Positions 11,601-22,351 are shown, numbered from the stretch's first letter. The stretch is 64,000 nucleotides of DNA from Orientallactaga sibirica (GCA_036365145.1 JAEOAD010000055.1:1302001-1366000); one strand, 5' to 3'. Program-made: numbers and translations. The notes: generated from the letters alone by a model not told the origin.

Positions 11601-11933
11601 TTTTTAGTTTTTAAACTTTTTATTGACAACTTCCATAATTATACACAATAAACTATGACAATTCCCTCCCCTCCTCCACTTTCCCCTTCACAAACCCACT
11701 CTCCATTGTAAGCAGTCCTACTCTTCCTTTGGCTCTTATGTTCCTTCTGCCACCTCTTCTGCAATGAACTCTGAGCCTTGGAAGGTGTGATAGAGATGTT
11801 TCAGTGCTGAACATGCCTCTGTCACTTAGGTTGACTTTAGGGTGTCTTTTGAGTGATACCAGCGGTTACCACCATCTGAAAAGAGAAGCTTCTCTAACCA
11901 AAAGTAAGAGTGGCATTAATATATGGGTATGAG

Positions 11934-12016
11934 CCATGAGTTCGAGGCCACCCTGAGACTACATAGTGAATTCCAGGTCAGCCTGAACTAGAGTGAGACC
12001 CTGCCTTGGAAAACCA
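11934..12016 (+). mobile_element. B1-type SINE, 3' half
   Basis: From 'gccatgagttcgaggccacc' to 'cttggaaaaccag'; lacks the head. Confidence 0.8.
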
Positions 12017-12057
12017 GAATATATATATAGGTATGAACATTAAGAAACGTGCTTACA

Positions 12058-12206
12058 GTGGCCATGGTGGTGTATGCCTTTAATCCCAGCACTCGAGAGG
12101 CAGAGGTAGGAGGATCGCTGTGAATATGAGGCCACCCTGAGACTACATAGTGAATTCCAGGTCAGCCTGGGCTAGAATGAGACCCTACCTCGGCAGGGGT
12201 GGGGAG
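12058..12206 (+). mobile_element. B1-type SINE
   Basis: Complete; ends in a G-rich 'ggcaggggtgggg' instead of an A-run. Confidence 0.85.
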
Positions 12207-12937
12207 TACTTATAGGGCAGTTTGTGAGCATAATGTATGCATTTTTCCAGACACCAGCAGGTGTTATATCCCCAGGGCTCATGACCTCCCCCATCATAGG
12301 CTTGTTTTGTTTTGTTTGTTTTGTTTTTCAAGGTAGGGTTTCCACCATAACAGACATGCCACTATTGTACCTGTTGGCTCATTTGGCCTGGCTGGCCAAA
12401 CTTAAGGCTTGCAGTATCCAGTTACTTATCTCCACTATGACACTTCTTTCTCCCCTAGGGCTGCATGCAGCATAGCTTTTTCCAGCTGTCACCTAGTCTA
12501 CATGGATGAGGTTTTCCATTGAGCTCCAGCTTGGTTTCTCAGTGACCTTGCAGCCCAATCATATGGAATCTTTAGCAATAGGATCTTACCACCTATTCCT
12601 GGTGGGAAACCAAGGGCCACCAAGGGCCTTAGTAATGGCCTGTAATGTTTTGGGAGCATCAGGGACCTCCCTGGCCAACAACTCACTAGAAGGTATCTCA
12701 TCGCTAGGATTGAAATTTTTCTAGTAACAATCTGTGGCTTCTGAGTGTGCCATTGTCCAAAAAAGTAGGCTTCCATATGGTTTACTCACCATCTTATATT
12801 TTGATTAACCCTCTCCCATCCCCCCCCACTTCCTTCACTCAGTCTCTTCCCCTGACTTCACTTAGGCCATTCCATCCCCAGTAATCTATTCAGCTACTTA
12901 CATATATACAATACCATCCCCTTAAGTCCTCCCTGCT

Positions 12938-12938
12938 A

Positions 12939-12982
<44 letters not shown>
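12938..12982. repeat. (GT)n microsatellite
   Basis: Uninterrupted TG repeat of about 42 bases at the boundary of the L1-like copy and a tSINE. Confidence 0.95.
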
Positions 12983-12983
<1 letters not shown>

Positions 12984-12984
<1 letters not shown>

Positions 12985-13184
12985 TTATATATTCCTTCTT
13001 TTTGAGAAAGAGAGAATTGGCACTCTAGGGCCTTAGCCACTGCAAACAAACTTCAGACATATATGCCACCTTGTGTGCATGTATCTCCTTGTGCATCTGG
13101 CTTACGTGGGTTCTGGGGAGTTGAATCTGGTTCCTTATGCTTTGCAGGCAAGCGCCTTAACCACTGAGCCATTTCTCAAGCCAT
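12984..13184 (-). mobile_element. tSINE variant
   Basis: Reverse copy with a short extra segment ('ccaccttgtgtgcatgtatc') before 'ccttgtgcatctggc'. A TA-rich run follows (13196-13214). Confidence 0.82.
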
Positions 13185-13463
13185 ATGTATCTCTATCTAT
13201 ATATATATATATATAATACAGTAATAATTATATTAAACTGGAAATTCCTTCTCCTGTTTATTACTCTCTAAAAAGGATTTATTGCTCTTAGGGAGGCAGA
13301 AAATAAATAGGAGACAACTGTCCAGATAAAAGGACTAAAATCATATCGCATATACTTTAAACAAATAATAGCTCTGGCAGGAACTCATATTTCATCAAAT
13401 GTGTTGTCCTTCCAACCTTCTCCACAGGTTATTAGAACCATTGCTACTAAAAATAACAGTGGG

Positions 13464-13677
13464 GGCTAGAGAGATGGCTTAGCAATTAAGGCGCATGCCT
13501 GCGAAGCCTAAGGACCCCGGTTCACTTCTCCAGGTCCCATGTAAGCCAGATGCACTTGGTGGTACATACATCTGGAATTCATTTGCAGTGGCTAGAGCCC
13601 TGGTGCACCCATTCTCTCTCTCTCTCTCTCTTTCTCTGTCTCAAATAAATAAATAAATAAAAATAAAGTTAAAAATC
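13464..13677 (+). mobile_element. tSINE with 16-base target duplication
   Basis: Flanked by taaaaataacagtggg at 13448-13463 and 13678-13693. Confidence 0.93.
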
Positions 13678-13843
13678 TAAAAATAACAGTGGGTCAATAT
13701 TCAAAGCATAAAATGAAAAATGTTCAATACACTTAGGTGATCAATTAAATGAACAGAATTAACTCAAAGTATGTTTATGTAAGTCTCATTTTGAAAGGAC
13801 CATGACATAAAAAGGAGATACCTCATATTAAAGCCCCTTTTCT

Positions 13844-14052
13844 GGGCTGGAGAGATGGTTTAGCACTTAAGACACTTGCCTGCAAAATCTAAGGACCCAG
13901 GTTCAATTTCCCAGTACCCAGGCAAAACCAGATGCACAAGGTGGTGCATGCATCTGGAGTTTGTTTGCAGTGGCTTAGAGGCCCTGGCACACTCATCCCT
14001 CCTTTCTTTTTCTCTCCCCCTCATTCTCTCTCAAATAAATATTTTTTAAAAA
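13844..14052 (+). mobile_element. tSINE
   Basis: Complete copy with head 'gggctggagagatggtttag'. Confidence 0.87.
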
Positions 14053-14540
14053 CAGCTTTTTTCAAATAGATTGACCCACAACATATTGACATGTAGTGAT
14101 GCACCATGAGAGAACCTAGTCAAAATAAAGGAGAGGTGGTAGAACTCAAATGCAATGGTCCTGTAATTATAGCCACTTCATAACCAAGAAGACATTTTTG
14201 CTACAGATTGATCTACAGAATCTATTTTTGATAATTCCGTTTTGTTCCATTCATGTGACTCATGGTCCCTGTTATGAATAATGTGATTTCGAAGAGCCTC
14301 ATAAGTAGGGTGTTACTTCCAAGCTTAGAACTTGTAGGGGTGGGGAGACGTTGCTCCTCTTGATGCTAGGCTAGAATGTGTAATACCTGATATATGACTG
14401 GAGCTCTCCTCTCCTTGCACTCTATCCCCCCCAAAAGAAGAATCTCTCCTCTAAGAAGTAGAAGAGAATGAATCACTCCACCTGTTACTAAGAGGTAAAC
14501 ATTCTCAGAGTAGACAAGACAGAGGGCTTCCACTGCTGTT
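14053..14540. other. Single-copy DNA
   Basis: About 490 bases without a recognisable repeat or gene. Confidence 0.6.
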
Positions 14541-14556
14541 TAGATAAGGAACAAAG

Positions 14557-14713
14557 CCAGGTGTGGTAGCGCATGCCTTTAATCCCAGCACTTGGGAGGC
14601 AGAGGTAGGAGGATCACGGTGAGTTCAAGGCCACTCTGACACTACATAGTGAATTCCAGGTTAGCCTGAGCTAGAGTGAGACTCTACCTTGAAAAAGAAA
14701 GAAAATAAAAATT
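14557..14713 (+). mobile_element. B1-type SINE at a reused target site
   Basis: Preceded by tagataaggaacaaag (14541-14556). The same 16-mer returns at 16363 and its first ten bases at 16186. Confidence 0.9.
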
Positions 14714-16185
14714 GGACAATAAGGATAGTTGAGTGGGAGGGCAGGGAAAAGGGGGCCACAAAAAACTGGACCCAAGCCGGGCGTGGTGGTGCATACCTTT
14801 AATCCCAGCACTTGGGAGGCAGAGGTAGGAGGATTGCCATGAGTTCAAGTCCACATAGTGAATTCCAGGTCAGCCTGAGCTAGAGTGAGACCCTACCTTG
14901 AAAAAAAAAAAAAAACCGGACCCAAATGGAAATGGTACCATAAAATCCTATATCCCAAAGGACATACTAAAAGGTCGAACCTGCATCAGGTGCTTGGAGA
15001 GAATACCTGAATTACAGGGGCCTGGAGAGGGTATGATGAGGACTAACTTCAATTCTCTCTCACTCCCTCTTCTCTCTTTCTCTTTCATATTACCTATATT
15101 TTTTCTTCAGTCGTTTCCCTTGGTGTACTCCCAATACCAGCATGTGGTTAACATCCACAAGGAGCTGTTGATCAGTGAGACCTACAAGGTTTCCCAAAAG
15201 AAGACAGATTTCTGTCAGAGTACTTGAAGACTCACCAAAGGTTATTGGTAAGACCCCACTGCTGAAGACACCATATGCTGTTTGGAGGAAACATGGAGAG
15301 ACCTGGCTGGGATTTGGAAGAGAGTCAGTCCCCAGACAGTTAGCTTGTCTAGTGCCAGGAGGCACTAAATAAGTGACTGGGGGAAAATGACCAACATCTG
15401 TCTAAGCAACTCGTGGTCTAAGCTACCCAGCAGCAAACAACCTGACATGATGCTCCCACAAGTGCAGTAGTGGCACACAGCCATGGTGGGTTACCAACTG
15501 CTCTAGATTTGGCTAACAGATCCACTCAACAGAATGGGACCCAAACCTGGAAACAGGAAACAAGTCAGAACTAAATCCAAAAACGAGCCGCTCTCCAATA
15601 TCAAGCTCCCACCAATAGTGGGATACAAGAGGGCCTACACCTATTAAATTCTCTCTAAAATAATAATGGATATCCATGTATCTTGCACTGACCTCACTCT
15701 CCGTTGGAGAATATGCTTCTCTCTTTCAGATGGACACATATCCTGAGGAGACAATCAGCCTATCACACCTCACCAGGGCACCAGATGAAGCAATTGAGTT
15801 GTAGGGGAAATGAGCAAGAGTGCTGCTTTATTGGTGAACTTGGTACCAGCACAAGGGCAAAGAAGATAGACACAAAGAATTCTCAACCCCTATCAAATTA
15901 GACATCCAGAGACAGAGACTCACCAAACCTCTCACTGAAATAGACCTAAAATGAACCTAACATGGCTCAGGGAAATTTGCAGAAGAGGGGGTGGAAAGAT
16001 TGTTAGAGCCCTGAGTTGGGTCATTTTACACAAAGTCATTGCCTCTCCTGCATAACTGATGGCTACCCACATAAGGCAAGACCCACATTACCCATGGGGG
16101 GAGGACAGGGAGAAGGCTAACGATGGTACCATCATGGCTGTATATATACTATATACATCACTAATAAAAAAATATATTTAAAAAA
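14714..16185 (+). mobile_element. L1-like 3'UTR, second subfamily
   Basis: About 1.3 kb (excluding an inserted B1) ending in 'catcactaataaaaaaat'. It aligns in order but loosely with the first family: 'gagctgttgatcagtgagac' against 'gagttgttggtcagggaggt', 'ggtaagaccccactgctgaa' against 'agtaagaccctattgctgaa', and 'atgcttctctctttcagatg' against 'gaagcttctctttttagatg'. No intact frame. Confidence 0.65.
14776..14910 (+). mobile_element. B1-type SINE inserted in L1-like element
   Basis: Flanked by aaaaactggacccaa (14761-14775) and aaaaaccggacccaa (14911-14925). Confidence 0.9.
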
Positions 16186-16195
16186 TAGATAAGGA

Positions 16196-16362
16196 GCCGG
16201 GCATGGTGGCTCATGCCTTTAATCCCAGCACTTGGGAGGCAGAGGTAGGAGGATTACCGTGAGTTCAAGGCCACCCTGAGACTACATAGTGAAATCCAGG
16301 TCAGCCTGGACCAGAGTAAAACCCTACCTCAAAAAAATCAAAAAAACAAATAAATAAATAAA
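16196..16362 (+). mobile_element. B1-type SINE
   Basis: Complete; starts right after the repeated 'tagataagga' and ends in an AAAT tail before 'tagataaggaacaaag'. Confidence 0.9.
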
Positions 16363-16510
16363 TAGATAAGGAACAAAGCACCACAGGACAGAAAAGTAAG
16401 ACCAAAACTGCTCCCACTGAAATACAACCAGTGGAATTGCAACTTGCCTAAGAAGCCAAGAAAAAAAGTCTTTCTGTGCAGTTTTTCAGAGTTCTTGAAA
16501 CCACAGAATG

Positions 16511-17054
16511 ACTAGGACAGTATTTTTTTGCATGTGTGTATTCATGTTCATATGTGTGCAGACACGTGTGTGCGTGCATGTATGGAGGCCAGAGGGTAAA
16601 GTTAATTGTCTTTCCCAGTCACTGTCCACCTTGTTTTTGAAGGTCCTCTCACGGAACCTGGAACTCACTGATTTCTCTAAATTTGCTAGCCAGCAGGCTC
16701 CAGGGCTCTCTTGTCACTGGTTCCCCAGTGCTGGGATGACAGGTATACAACTCCATGCCTAGCCTTTATTTTTATTTATATATTTATTTATTTGAGACAG
16801 AGAGAGACAGAGAAGCAGACTGGGCACACCAGATGCATGCACCACCAAGAGCATCTGGCTTATGTGGGACCTGGAGAATCTAACCCGGGTTCTTAGGCTT
16901 CACAGACATGCGCCTTAATGGTTAAGCTATCTCTCCAGCTCCATGCCTAGATTTTTATGTGGGTGCTGGGTATCTGAAGTCAGGTCCTCATGCTTGTGCA
17001 GCAAGAGCTTTACCCACTGAGCAATCTCCCCAGCCCCAACTAGGACAGCATTTT
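16511..17054 (-). mobile_element. B3-like SINE with nested tSINE
   Basis: Reverse B3 pattern: TG-rich end, 'ggaggccagagggtaaag', 'ccccagtgctgggatgacag', 'gcaatctccccagcccc'. Target duplication actaggacagtatttt (16511-16526) against actaggacagcatttt (17039-17054). Confidence 0.82.
16763..16938 (-). mobile_element. tSINE nested in B3
   Basis: Flanked by ctccatgcctag at 16751-16762 and 16939-16950, interrupting the B3 body. Confidence 0.92.
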
Positions 17055-17065
17055 ATGAAAAATCC

Positions 17066-17220
17066 AATGGGATGTAGCTCAGTTGGTAGAGTGCCTACCT
17101 AGCATGCACATAGTCCTGAGTTTGATCCCTAGCACAACATAAGCCAGTCATAGTGACTCATGCTTATAATCCCAGTGGAACTTTCTAGCTGGAGGCAGGA
17201 GGATCAAGAAATTAAAGGTC
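17066..17220 (+). mobile_element. B4-like SINE (ID + B1)
   Basis: ID-like head 'gatgtagctcagttggtaga', then 'gagtttgatccctagca', followed by a B1-like 3' part 'atgcttataatcccagtgg'. Confidence 0.7.
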
Positions 17221-17221
17221 T

Positions 17222-17408
17222 GGGCTGGAGAGATGGCTTAGTGGTTAAAGGCACTTGCTTACAAAACCTGATGGCCTGAATTCAATTCCCCAGGACCCAT
17301 GTAAAGCCAGATACACAAAGTGATACATGTTTGTTTACAGTGGCAGGAGGTCCTGGCACATACATTCTCTCTTTCTCTCTCTTTCCCTCTCTATCATCTT
17401 TCAAAAAT
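17222..17408 (+). mobile_element. tSINE, tail truncated
   Basis: Head intact, short CT region; ends 'catctttcaaaaatataaag' against the next B1. Confidence 0.82.
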
Positions 17409-17546
17409 ATAAAGGCACACACCTTTAATCCCAGCACTCGGGAGGCTGAGGTAGGTGGGTCACTGCGAGTTCAAGGCCACCCTGAGAGTACATAGTGAAT
17501 TCAAAGTCAGCCTGGGATAGCACGAAACCCTACCTCAAGAAAAAAT
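17409..17546 (+). mobile_element. B1-type SINE, 5'-truncated
   Basis: Starts at 'aaaggcacacacctttaatc'. Confidence 0.82.
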
Positions 17547-17548
17547 GT

Positions 17549-17603
<55 letters not shown>
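17547..17603. repeat. (GT)n(GA)n microsatellite
   Basis: TG repeat passing into AG repeat at about 17573. Confidence 0.95.
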
Positions 17604-17605
<2 letters not shown>

Positions 17606-17612
17606 TCAGGCA

Positions 17613-17813
17613 GGGGCTAGAGGAATGGCTTAGCAGTTATGGTGCTTGCAAAGCCAAAGGAGCCAGGTTCAATTCCCTATGACCCATGTAAACCAGATGC
17701 ACAAGGTGGTACGTGTATTTGGAGTTTGCTTGCAGTGGCTAGAGGCCCTGGTGTGCCCATTCTCTTTTTATTTCTCTCTCTCTCTTTCTCTTTCTCTCAT
17801 ATAAATAAAAAAA
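17613..17813 (+). mobile_element. tSINE
   Basis: First of six same-strand tSINEs between 17.6 and 19.44 kb; lost the 'gcctgcaaagc' portion partly. Confidence 0.85.
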
Positions 17814-17819
17814 AAATCT

Positions 17820-18080
17820 CAGGGCTTGCGAGATGGCTTAGTAGTTAAGGCACTTTCCTGCAAAGCCTAAGGACTCAGGTTTGATTCTCTAGGTCCCAAC
17901 GTAAGCCATATACACAAGGTGGTACACATGTCTAGAGTTCGTTTGCAATGGCTAGAAGCCCTGGCATGCTCTCTCTCTCACACACACACATACACACTCT
18001 TTATCTGTTTTTCTCCCTCTCTGTGTCTGTAATACATAAATACAAATAAAAATAAATAAAAAGTTAAAAAAATTTTTTTA
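17820..18080 (+). mobile_element. tSINE with CA/CT segment
   Basis: CT tract replaced partly by 'cacacacacacatacacac' at 17980-17998. Confidence 0.85.
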
Positions 18081-18090
18081 AAGCTGGGGC

Positions 18091-18295
18091 TGGGCTGGAG
18101 AGATGGTTTAGCAGTTAAATGCTTGCCTATGAAGCCTAAGGACCCCGGTTCAAGGCTCGATTCTCCAGGACCCACGTAAGCCAGATGCACAAGGGGGTGC
18201 ATGCATCTGGAGTACGTTTGCAGTGGCTGGAGGCCCTGGTGCACCCATTCTCTCTCTCTCTCTCTCTACCTGCCTATTTCTGTATCTCTCTCAAA

Positions 18296-18331
<36 letters not shown>

Positions 18332-18358
18332 AAAATATTAAAAAAAAAAAAAAAAAAA
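18091..18358 (+). mobile_element. tSINE with long AAAT tail
   Basis: Duplicated 'ggttcaaggctcgattctcc' at the B-box; AAAT run at 18293-18330 and an A-run at 18338-18357. Confidence 0.88.
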
Positions 18359-18360
18359 GC

Positions 18361-18580
18361 TGGGGCTGGAGAAATGGCTTAGTGGTTAAGGCATTTGCCT
18401 GCGAAGCCAATGGACCCAAGTTTGATTCCCCAGGACCCACTAAGCTAGATGCACAAGGGGCACATGTATCTGGAGTTCGTTTGCAGTGGCTAGAAGCCCT
18501 GGCATGCCCATTCTCTCTCTGTCTGTCTCTCTTCTATCTCTCTATCTCTGCTTGCATTTATAAATAAATAATTTTTTTTT
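18361..18580 (+). mobile_element. tSINE
   Basis: Complete; tail 'gcatttataaataaataa'. Confidence 0.88.
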
Positions 18581-18581
18581 A

Positions 18582-18740
18582 AAGCCAGTAATGGCAGTGC
18601 AGGCCTTTAGTTAGTCTCAGCACTCGGGAAGCAGAAGTAGGAGAATCACTGTGAGTTTGAGGCCAGCCTGCGATTACAGAGTGAGTTCCAGGTCAGCCTG
18701 GGCTTGAGTGAGCCCCTACCTCAAAAAAAATTTTTTTTTG
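18582..18740 (+). mobile_element. B1-type SINE
   Basis: Moderately diverged ('gccagtaatggcagtgcagg'). Confidence 0.82.
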
Positions 18741-18760
18741 AGATTTAAGAAGTTAAGGGG

Positions 18761-18976
18761 AGGGCTGCAGGGATGGCTTAGCGGTTAAGGCATTTGCCGG
18801 CAAAGCCAAAGGATCCTGGTTCAATTCTCCAGGACCCATATAAGCCAGATGCACAAGGGAGCACATGCCTCTGGAGTTCATTTGCAGTAGCTAGAGGCCC
18901 TGGTACTCCCATTCTCTCTCTCTCTCTCTCTGCCTCTTTCTCTCTCTCGCAAATAAATATATTTTTAAAAAAGAAG
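18761..18976 (+). mobile_element. tSINE with target duplication
   Basis: Flanked by agaagttaagggg at about 18748-18760 and 18977-18989. Confidence 0.9.
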
Positions 18977-18986
18977 AAGAAGTTAA

Positions 18987-19177
18987 GGGGCTGGAGAGAT
19001 GGCTCAGCAATTAAGGCACTTGCTTACAAAGCCTAATGACTGGGATTCAGTTCCCCAGTGGCCACATAAAGCCAGATGCACAAAGTAGCTCATGAATCTA
19101 GAGTTCATTTGCAGCAGCCAGAGGCCCTGATGTGCCCATTCACACAGTCTCCCTCCACCCTCAGCTTGCAAATAAAA
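18987..19177 (+). mobile_element. Older tSINE, B2-like tail
   Basis: Ends 'cagcttgcaaataaaacc' without a CT run. Confidence 0.85.
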
Positions 19178-19187
19178 CCTATCATCG

Positions 19188-19374
19188 GGGCTGGAGAGAT
19201 GGCTTAGTGGTTAAGGCATTTCCCTGCAAAGCCAAGGACCCAAGTTTGATTCCCCAGGACCCATGTTAGCCAGATGCACAAGGGGGTGCATGTATCTAGA
19301 GTTCGTTTGCAGTGGCTGGAGGCCCTGGCATGCCCATTCTCTGTCTCCCCCCCTTTCTTTCTCTCTCTCTCAAA

Positions 19375-19425
<51 letters not shown>

Positions 19426-19442
19426 AAATAAAATATTAAAAA
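19188..19442 (+). mobile_element. tSINE with (AAAT)n
   Basis: AAAT microsatellite at 19371-19426; imperfect duplication 'acctatcatc' against 'acctttcatc'. Confidence 0.9.
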
Positions 19443-19587
19443 ACCTTTCATCATTATAGAAGTCACAGTTCAAACTATCCAATGAGATAACAAGCCACAA
19501 TACCTTGTGGAAAACCTGAACAAACTTGCAGTTTTAGAAGGCTGAATTAAAGATATTTCCATCACTTTTTCTGAAATGATTCTAAAA

Positions 19588-19736
19588 GAAGAATTTTTTT
19601 TTGAGGTAGGGTCTCATTTTAGCCTAGGCTGACCTGGAATACACTATGTAGCCTCAGGGTGGTCTTGAACTCATGATGATCCTCCTACTTCTGCCTCCTG
19701 AATGCTGGGATTAAAGATTGCACCACTGTGCCTGTC
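19588..19736 (-). mobile_element. B1-type SINE
   Basis: Reverse copy, moderately diverged. Confidence 0.82.
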
Positions 19737-19747
19737 TTTAAAAGAAT

Positions 19748-19753
19748 TTCTTT

Positions 19754-19797
<44 letters not shown>

Positions 19798-19976
19798 GTT
19801 TTGTTTTGTTTTGTTTTGTTTTGTTTTGTTTTGTTTTTCAAGGTAGGATCTTGCTCTAGCCCAGGTTGACCTAGAATTCACTATGAAATCTCAGGGTGGC
19901 CTTGAACTCATGGGCGATCCTCCTACCTCTGCCTCCCAGGTGCTGGGATTATTGGCATCTGCCACCACACCCGGCT
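19748..19976 (-). mobile_element. B1-type SINE with (TTTC)n(TTTTG)n tail
   Basis: Tail repeats at 19748-19797 (TTTC) and 19798-19838 (TTTTG), body from 'caaggtaggatcttgctc' to 'cacacccggc'. Confidence 0.9.
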
Positions 19977-19982
19977 TAATAA

Positions 19983-20138
19983 GTATTTATTTTTTATTTA
20001 TTTGAGAGTGAGAGAATGGGCATGCCAGGGCCTCTGGCCCCTGCAAATGAATTATAGATACATGCACCACCTTATGCATCTGGTTTATGTGGGAATCGAA
20101 CCTAGTGGGTCCTTTGGCTTTGCAGGCAAATGCCTTAA
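19983..20138 (-). mobile_element. tSINE lacking its head
   Basis: Reverse copy stopping at 'ggcaaatgcctta'; the 'ccatctctccagcc' head is absent. Confidence 0.8.
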
Positions 20139-20155
20139 AAGTATTTTATATATAT

Positions 20156-20363
20156 ATTTTAAATATTTATTTGTTTATTAGAGACAGAAACAGAGAGACA
20201 GAGAGAGATAATGGGCACACCAGGGTCTCCAGCTACTGCAAACGAACACCAGATGCATGTGCTCCTTGTGCATCTGGCTTACGAAGGTCCTGGAGAATCG
20301 AACCAGGATCCTTTGGCTTCACTGGCAAATGCTTAAAACGCTAAGTCATTTCTCCAGCCCCAT
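20156..20363 (-). mobile_element. tSINE
   Basis: Complete reverse copy ending 'catttctccagcccc'. Confidence 0.87.
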
Positions 20364-20755
20364 GAGAGAACCATTATATTTTAAGTTGAGGAAGAAAGAC
20401 TAGGAAGAGGTAACTGACTAAATAGAGCATAGAAAGTGCTTACCGACATGAAAAGTAACAAGAATATGCTAAGCAGAATGCTGAGAAAGCTTCAGGAATG
20501 TGAAATACCAGGTACCACATAAGATAGAGAAAGAAGATAACAACCAAAAACAAGGGAGGAACTGCGCACAAGAGGCTACAGCTGTTGATCAGACATGGCA
20601 GAGCACCAGGGTGAGGTGCTGCCAGAAGATAAGGGACTGATAACCAATGGTTTCTCCCCAAACATCTTCCATAACCCTGCAGCCAGTCTTGCATGCCCAA
20701 AAGAGAATAAATGATCTTTCTTAAGATAAACTGAAACCTCACAAAGAAAGACCTA
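20364..20755. other. Single-copy DNA
   Basis: No repeat or exon recognised in about 390 bases. Confidence 0.6.
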
Positions 20756-20756
20756 T

Positions 20757-20908
20757 TATTTATTTATTTATTTTAGTTTTTCGAGATAGGGTTTTACTCT
20801 AGTCCAGGCTGACCTGAAATTCACTATGTAGGTTCAGGGTGGCCACAGTGATCCTCCTACCTCTGCCTCCCGAGTGCTGGGATTAAAGGAATGCACCACA
20901 CGCCCGGC
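20757..20908 (-). mobile_element. B1-type SINE
   Basis: Reverse copy with TTTA tail; flanked by 'agacctatt'. Confidence 0.88.
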
Positions 20909-20929
20909 TTAGACCTATTTTTAAGAAAA

Positions 20930-21174
20930 TATTATATTTATTTATTTGCAAGCAAAGAGAGATAAAGAGAGGAGAGAGAGACAGACAGAGAGAATGAGTG
21001 TACCATAGGCTCCAGCTACTGCAAATGAACTCCAGATGCATGTGCTTCTTTGTACATCTGGTTTTACATGTGTACTGGGGGATTACACTGAGTTTGAGGC
21101 TAGCCTGGGGCTACAGAGTGAATTCCAGGTCAGCCATGGCTAAAATGAGACCCTACCTCAAAAAAAAAAAAAAA
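20930..21174. mobile_element. Truncated tSINE (-) joined to B1 3' half (+)
   Basis: Reverse tSINE 20930-21080 without head, directly joined to the 3' half of a plus-strand B1 ('gaggctagcctggggctac' to 'ctacctcaaaaaa'). Both heads are missing at the junction. Confidence 0.75.
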
Positions 21175-21189
21175 TATATATATATATAT

Positions 21190-22060
21190 TGTAGCAGACA
21201 GCTTCAGGTTCGCTGAGATGAACTTCCAGACCAGGCACAGTTATGGAGGAAGGGATATTATTTATTGAAGCTTACAGATCCAGGGGAAGTTTCATAAAGG
21301 CAGGAGAAGCAGTCTGCTCTTCACAGGACCAAACAGAGAGAGCAAAGCCAACCAGCCACCACAGCACACAGAGCAAAACTATAGCCAAAAGGTCACACAG
21401 CACACGTCAGGAACTCCTGCTAGGCACATTTGCATATCTTTACCTTAAGACCGGCCCCCAGTGACATTGCCTCTAGCAAGGTGATTGAAGATGCAAACTA
21501 TAACTAGTAAAACACTGAATATATTGGGGGACATATATTCAAACTACCACATTCCACCCCTGGCCCCAATATATTTAGCTCCTGGTTATAGATTTATAAC
21601 TATCACACATTGTAAATTGTATTCAGTCCAATTTCAAAAGTTCTCACAGTCTTGACCAACTTAAGATAGTCCTGTAAGAGCAAACAAGTTAAATACTTTC
21701 AACATGTAAAGGCACAGAGTAAACATTTTTAACTGGTATAAAGCATAGCAAGGAGAGACTAGAACAATGCAAACTCAACCACCATCAGCAGTCATCAAAC
21801 TTCTGCAGTTCAAGTTCAATATAACCATAGACTGACAGTCTCCAGGTTTTCCAATTCTGCCCCTCCTGCTGGGCAGAGTAGCCAGGGAGAACTTTCTTCC
21901 CATGCCAACACTGCACTACATGGGAGTCCTTGCATAGTCCTGGTATATCCAAAACATCTTCAGGTCTCCATGCAAACCACGGTCCATCTTCCAAAGGCTC
22001 TTTCAGCCTATTCCTGAGGGTCTTCATGCCTTGCCTCATGCCGCATCTCAGGCTACCACA
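21190..22060 (-). mobile_element. MaLR-like LTR element (3'LTR plus internal end)
   Basis: Read on the minus strand, a purine-rich tract (reverse of 'ttccacccctggccccaat' at 21552-21570) is followed by an LTR of about 362 bases starting TGTGGTAGTTTG (at 21551) and ending TGTCTGCTACA (at 21190), the TG...CA ends of an LTR. The internal part (21552-22060) has the wording of MaLR internal regions, including a stretch like 'ctgcactacatgggagtcc'. It is a non-autonomous, non-coding remnant; the 5' part is lost. Confidence 0.7.
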
Positions 22061-22075
22061 TATATATATATATAA

Positions 22076-22177
22076 GCCGGGCGTTGTGGCGCACGCCTTT
22101 GATCCCAGCACTCAGGAGGCAGAGGTAGGAGGATTGCCATGAGTTCGAGGCCACCCTGAGACTACATAGCTAATTAA
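22076..22177 (+). mobile_element. B1-type SINE, 3'-truncated
   Basis: Good head, stops at 'ctacatagctaatt'. A TA run (22061-22075) precedes it. Confidence 0.85.
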
Positions 22178-22198
22178 AAAAAATTTTTTTTTAAATTT

Positions 22199-22310
22199 GG
22201 CCAGGTGTAGTGGTGAATGTCTTTAATCCTAGCACTCAGGAGGCTGAGTTAGGAGGATCGCCATGAGTTAGAGACCAATCTGGGCTACAAAGTAAAACTT
22301 CACCTCAAAA
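22199..22310 (+). mobile_element. Older B1-type SINE
   Basis: 'ggccaggtgtagtggtgaat' to 'cacctcaaaaaaagaaag'. Confidence 0.78.
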
Positions 22311-22351
22311 AAAGAAAGAAGAAAGGAAGGAAGGAAGGAGAGAGAAAGAAA

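Larger units (their letters stand above)
11601..12930 (-). mobile_element. L1-like 3'UTR, long copy with SINE insertions
   Basis: Reverse of the family seen at 7.9-8.7 kb: its 3' end lies at about 11618 ('tattgacaacttccataatt') and it runs leftward in family terms to about 12930, covering more than any other copy here. It is interrupted by two plus-strand B1 pieces (11934-12016, 12058-12206) and by a 40-base B1 head at about 12303-12343 that replaces about 100 bases expected from the other copy. The open frames at 12.5-12.78 kb are by-products. Confidence 0.7.

Noticed and set aside
14898..15372. Frames of 65-109 codons in the L1-like element as ORF2 fragments
   Set aside because: No reverse transcriptase or endonuclease motifs; the region behaves as 3'UTR in all copies.
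21785..22111. 108-codon minus-strand frame as a retroviral protein
   Set aside because: It lies in the non-coding internal part of a MaLR-like element and extends into a B1; no retroviral domain is visible.
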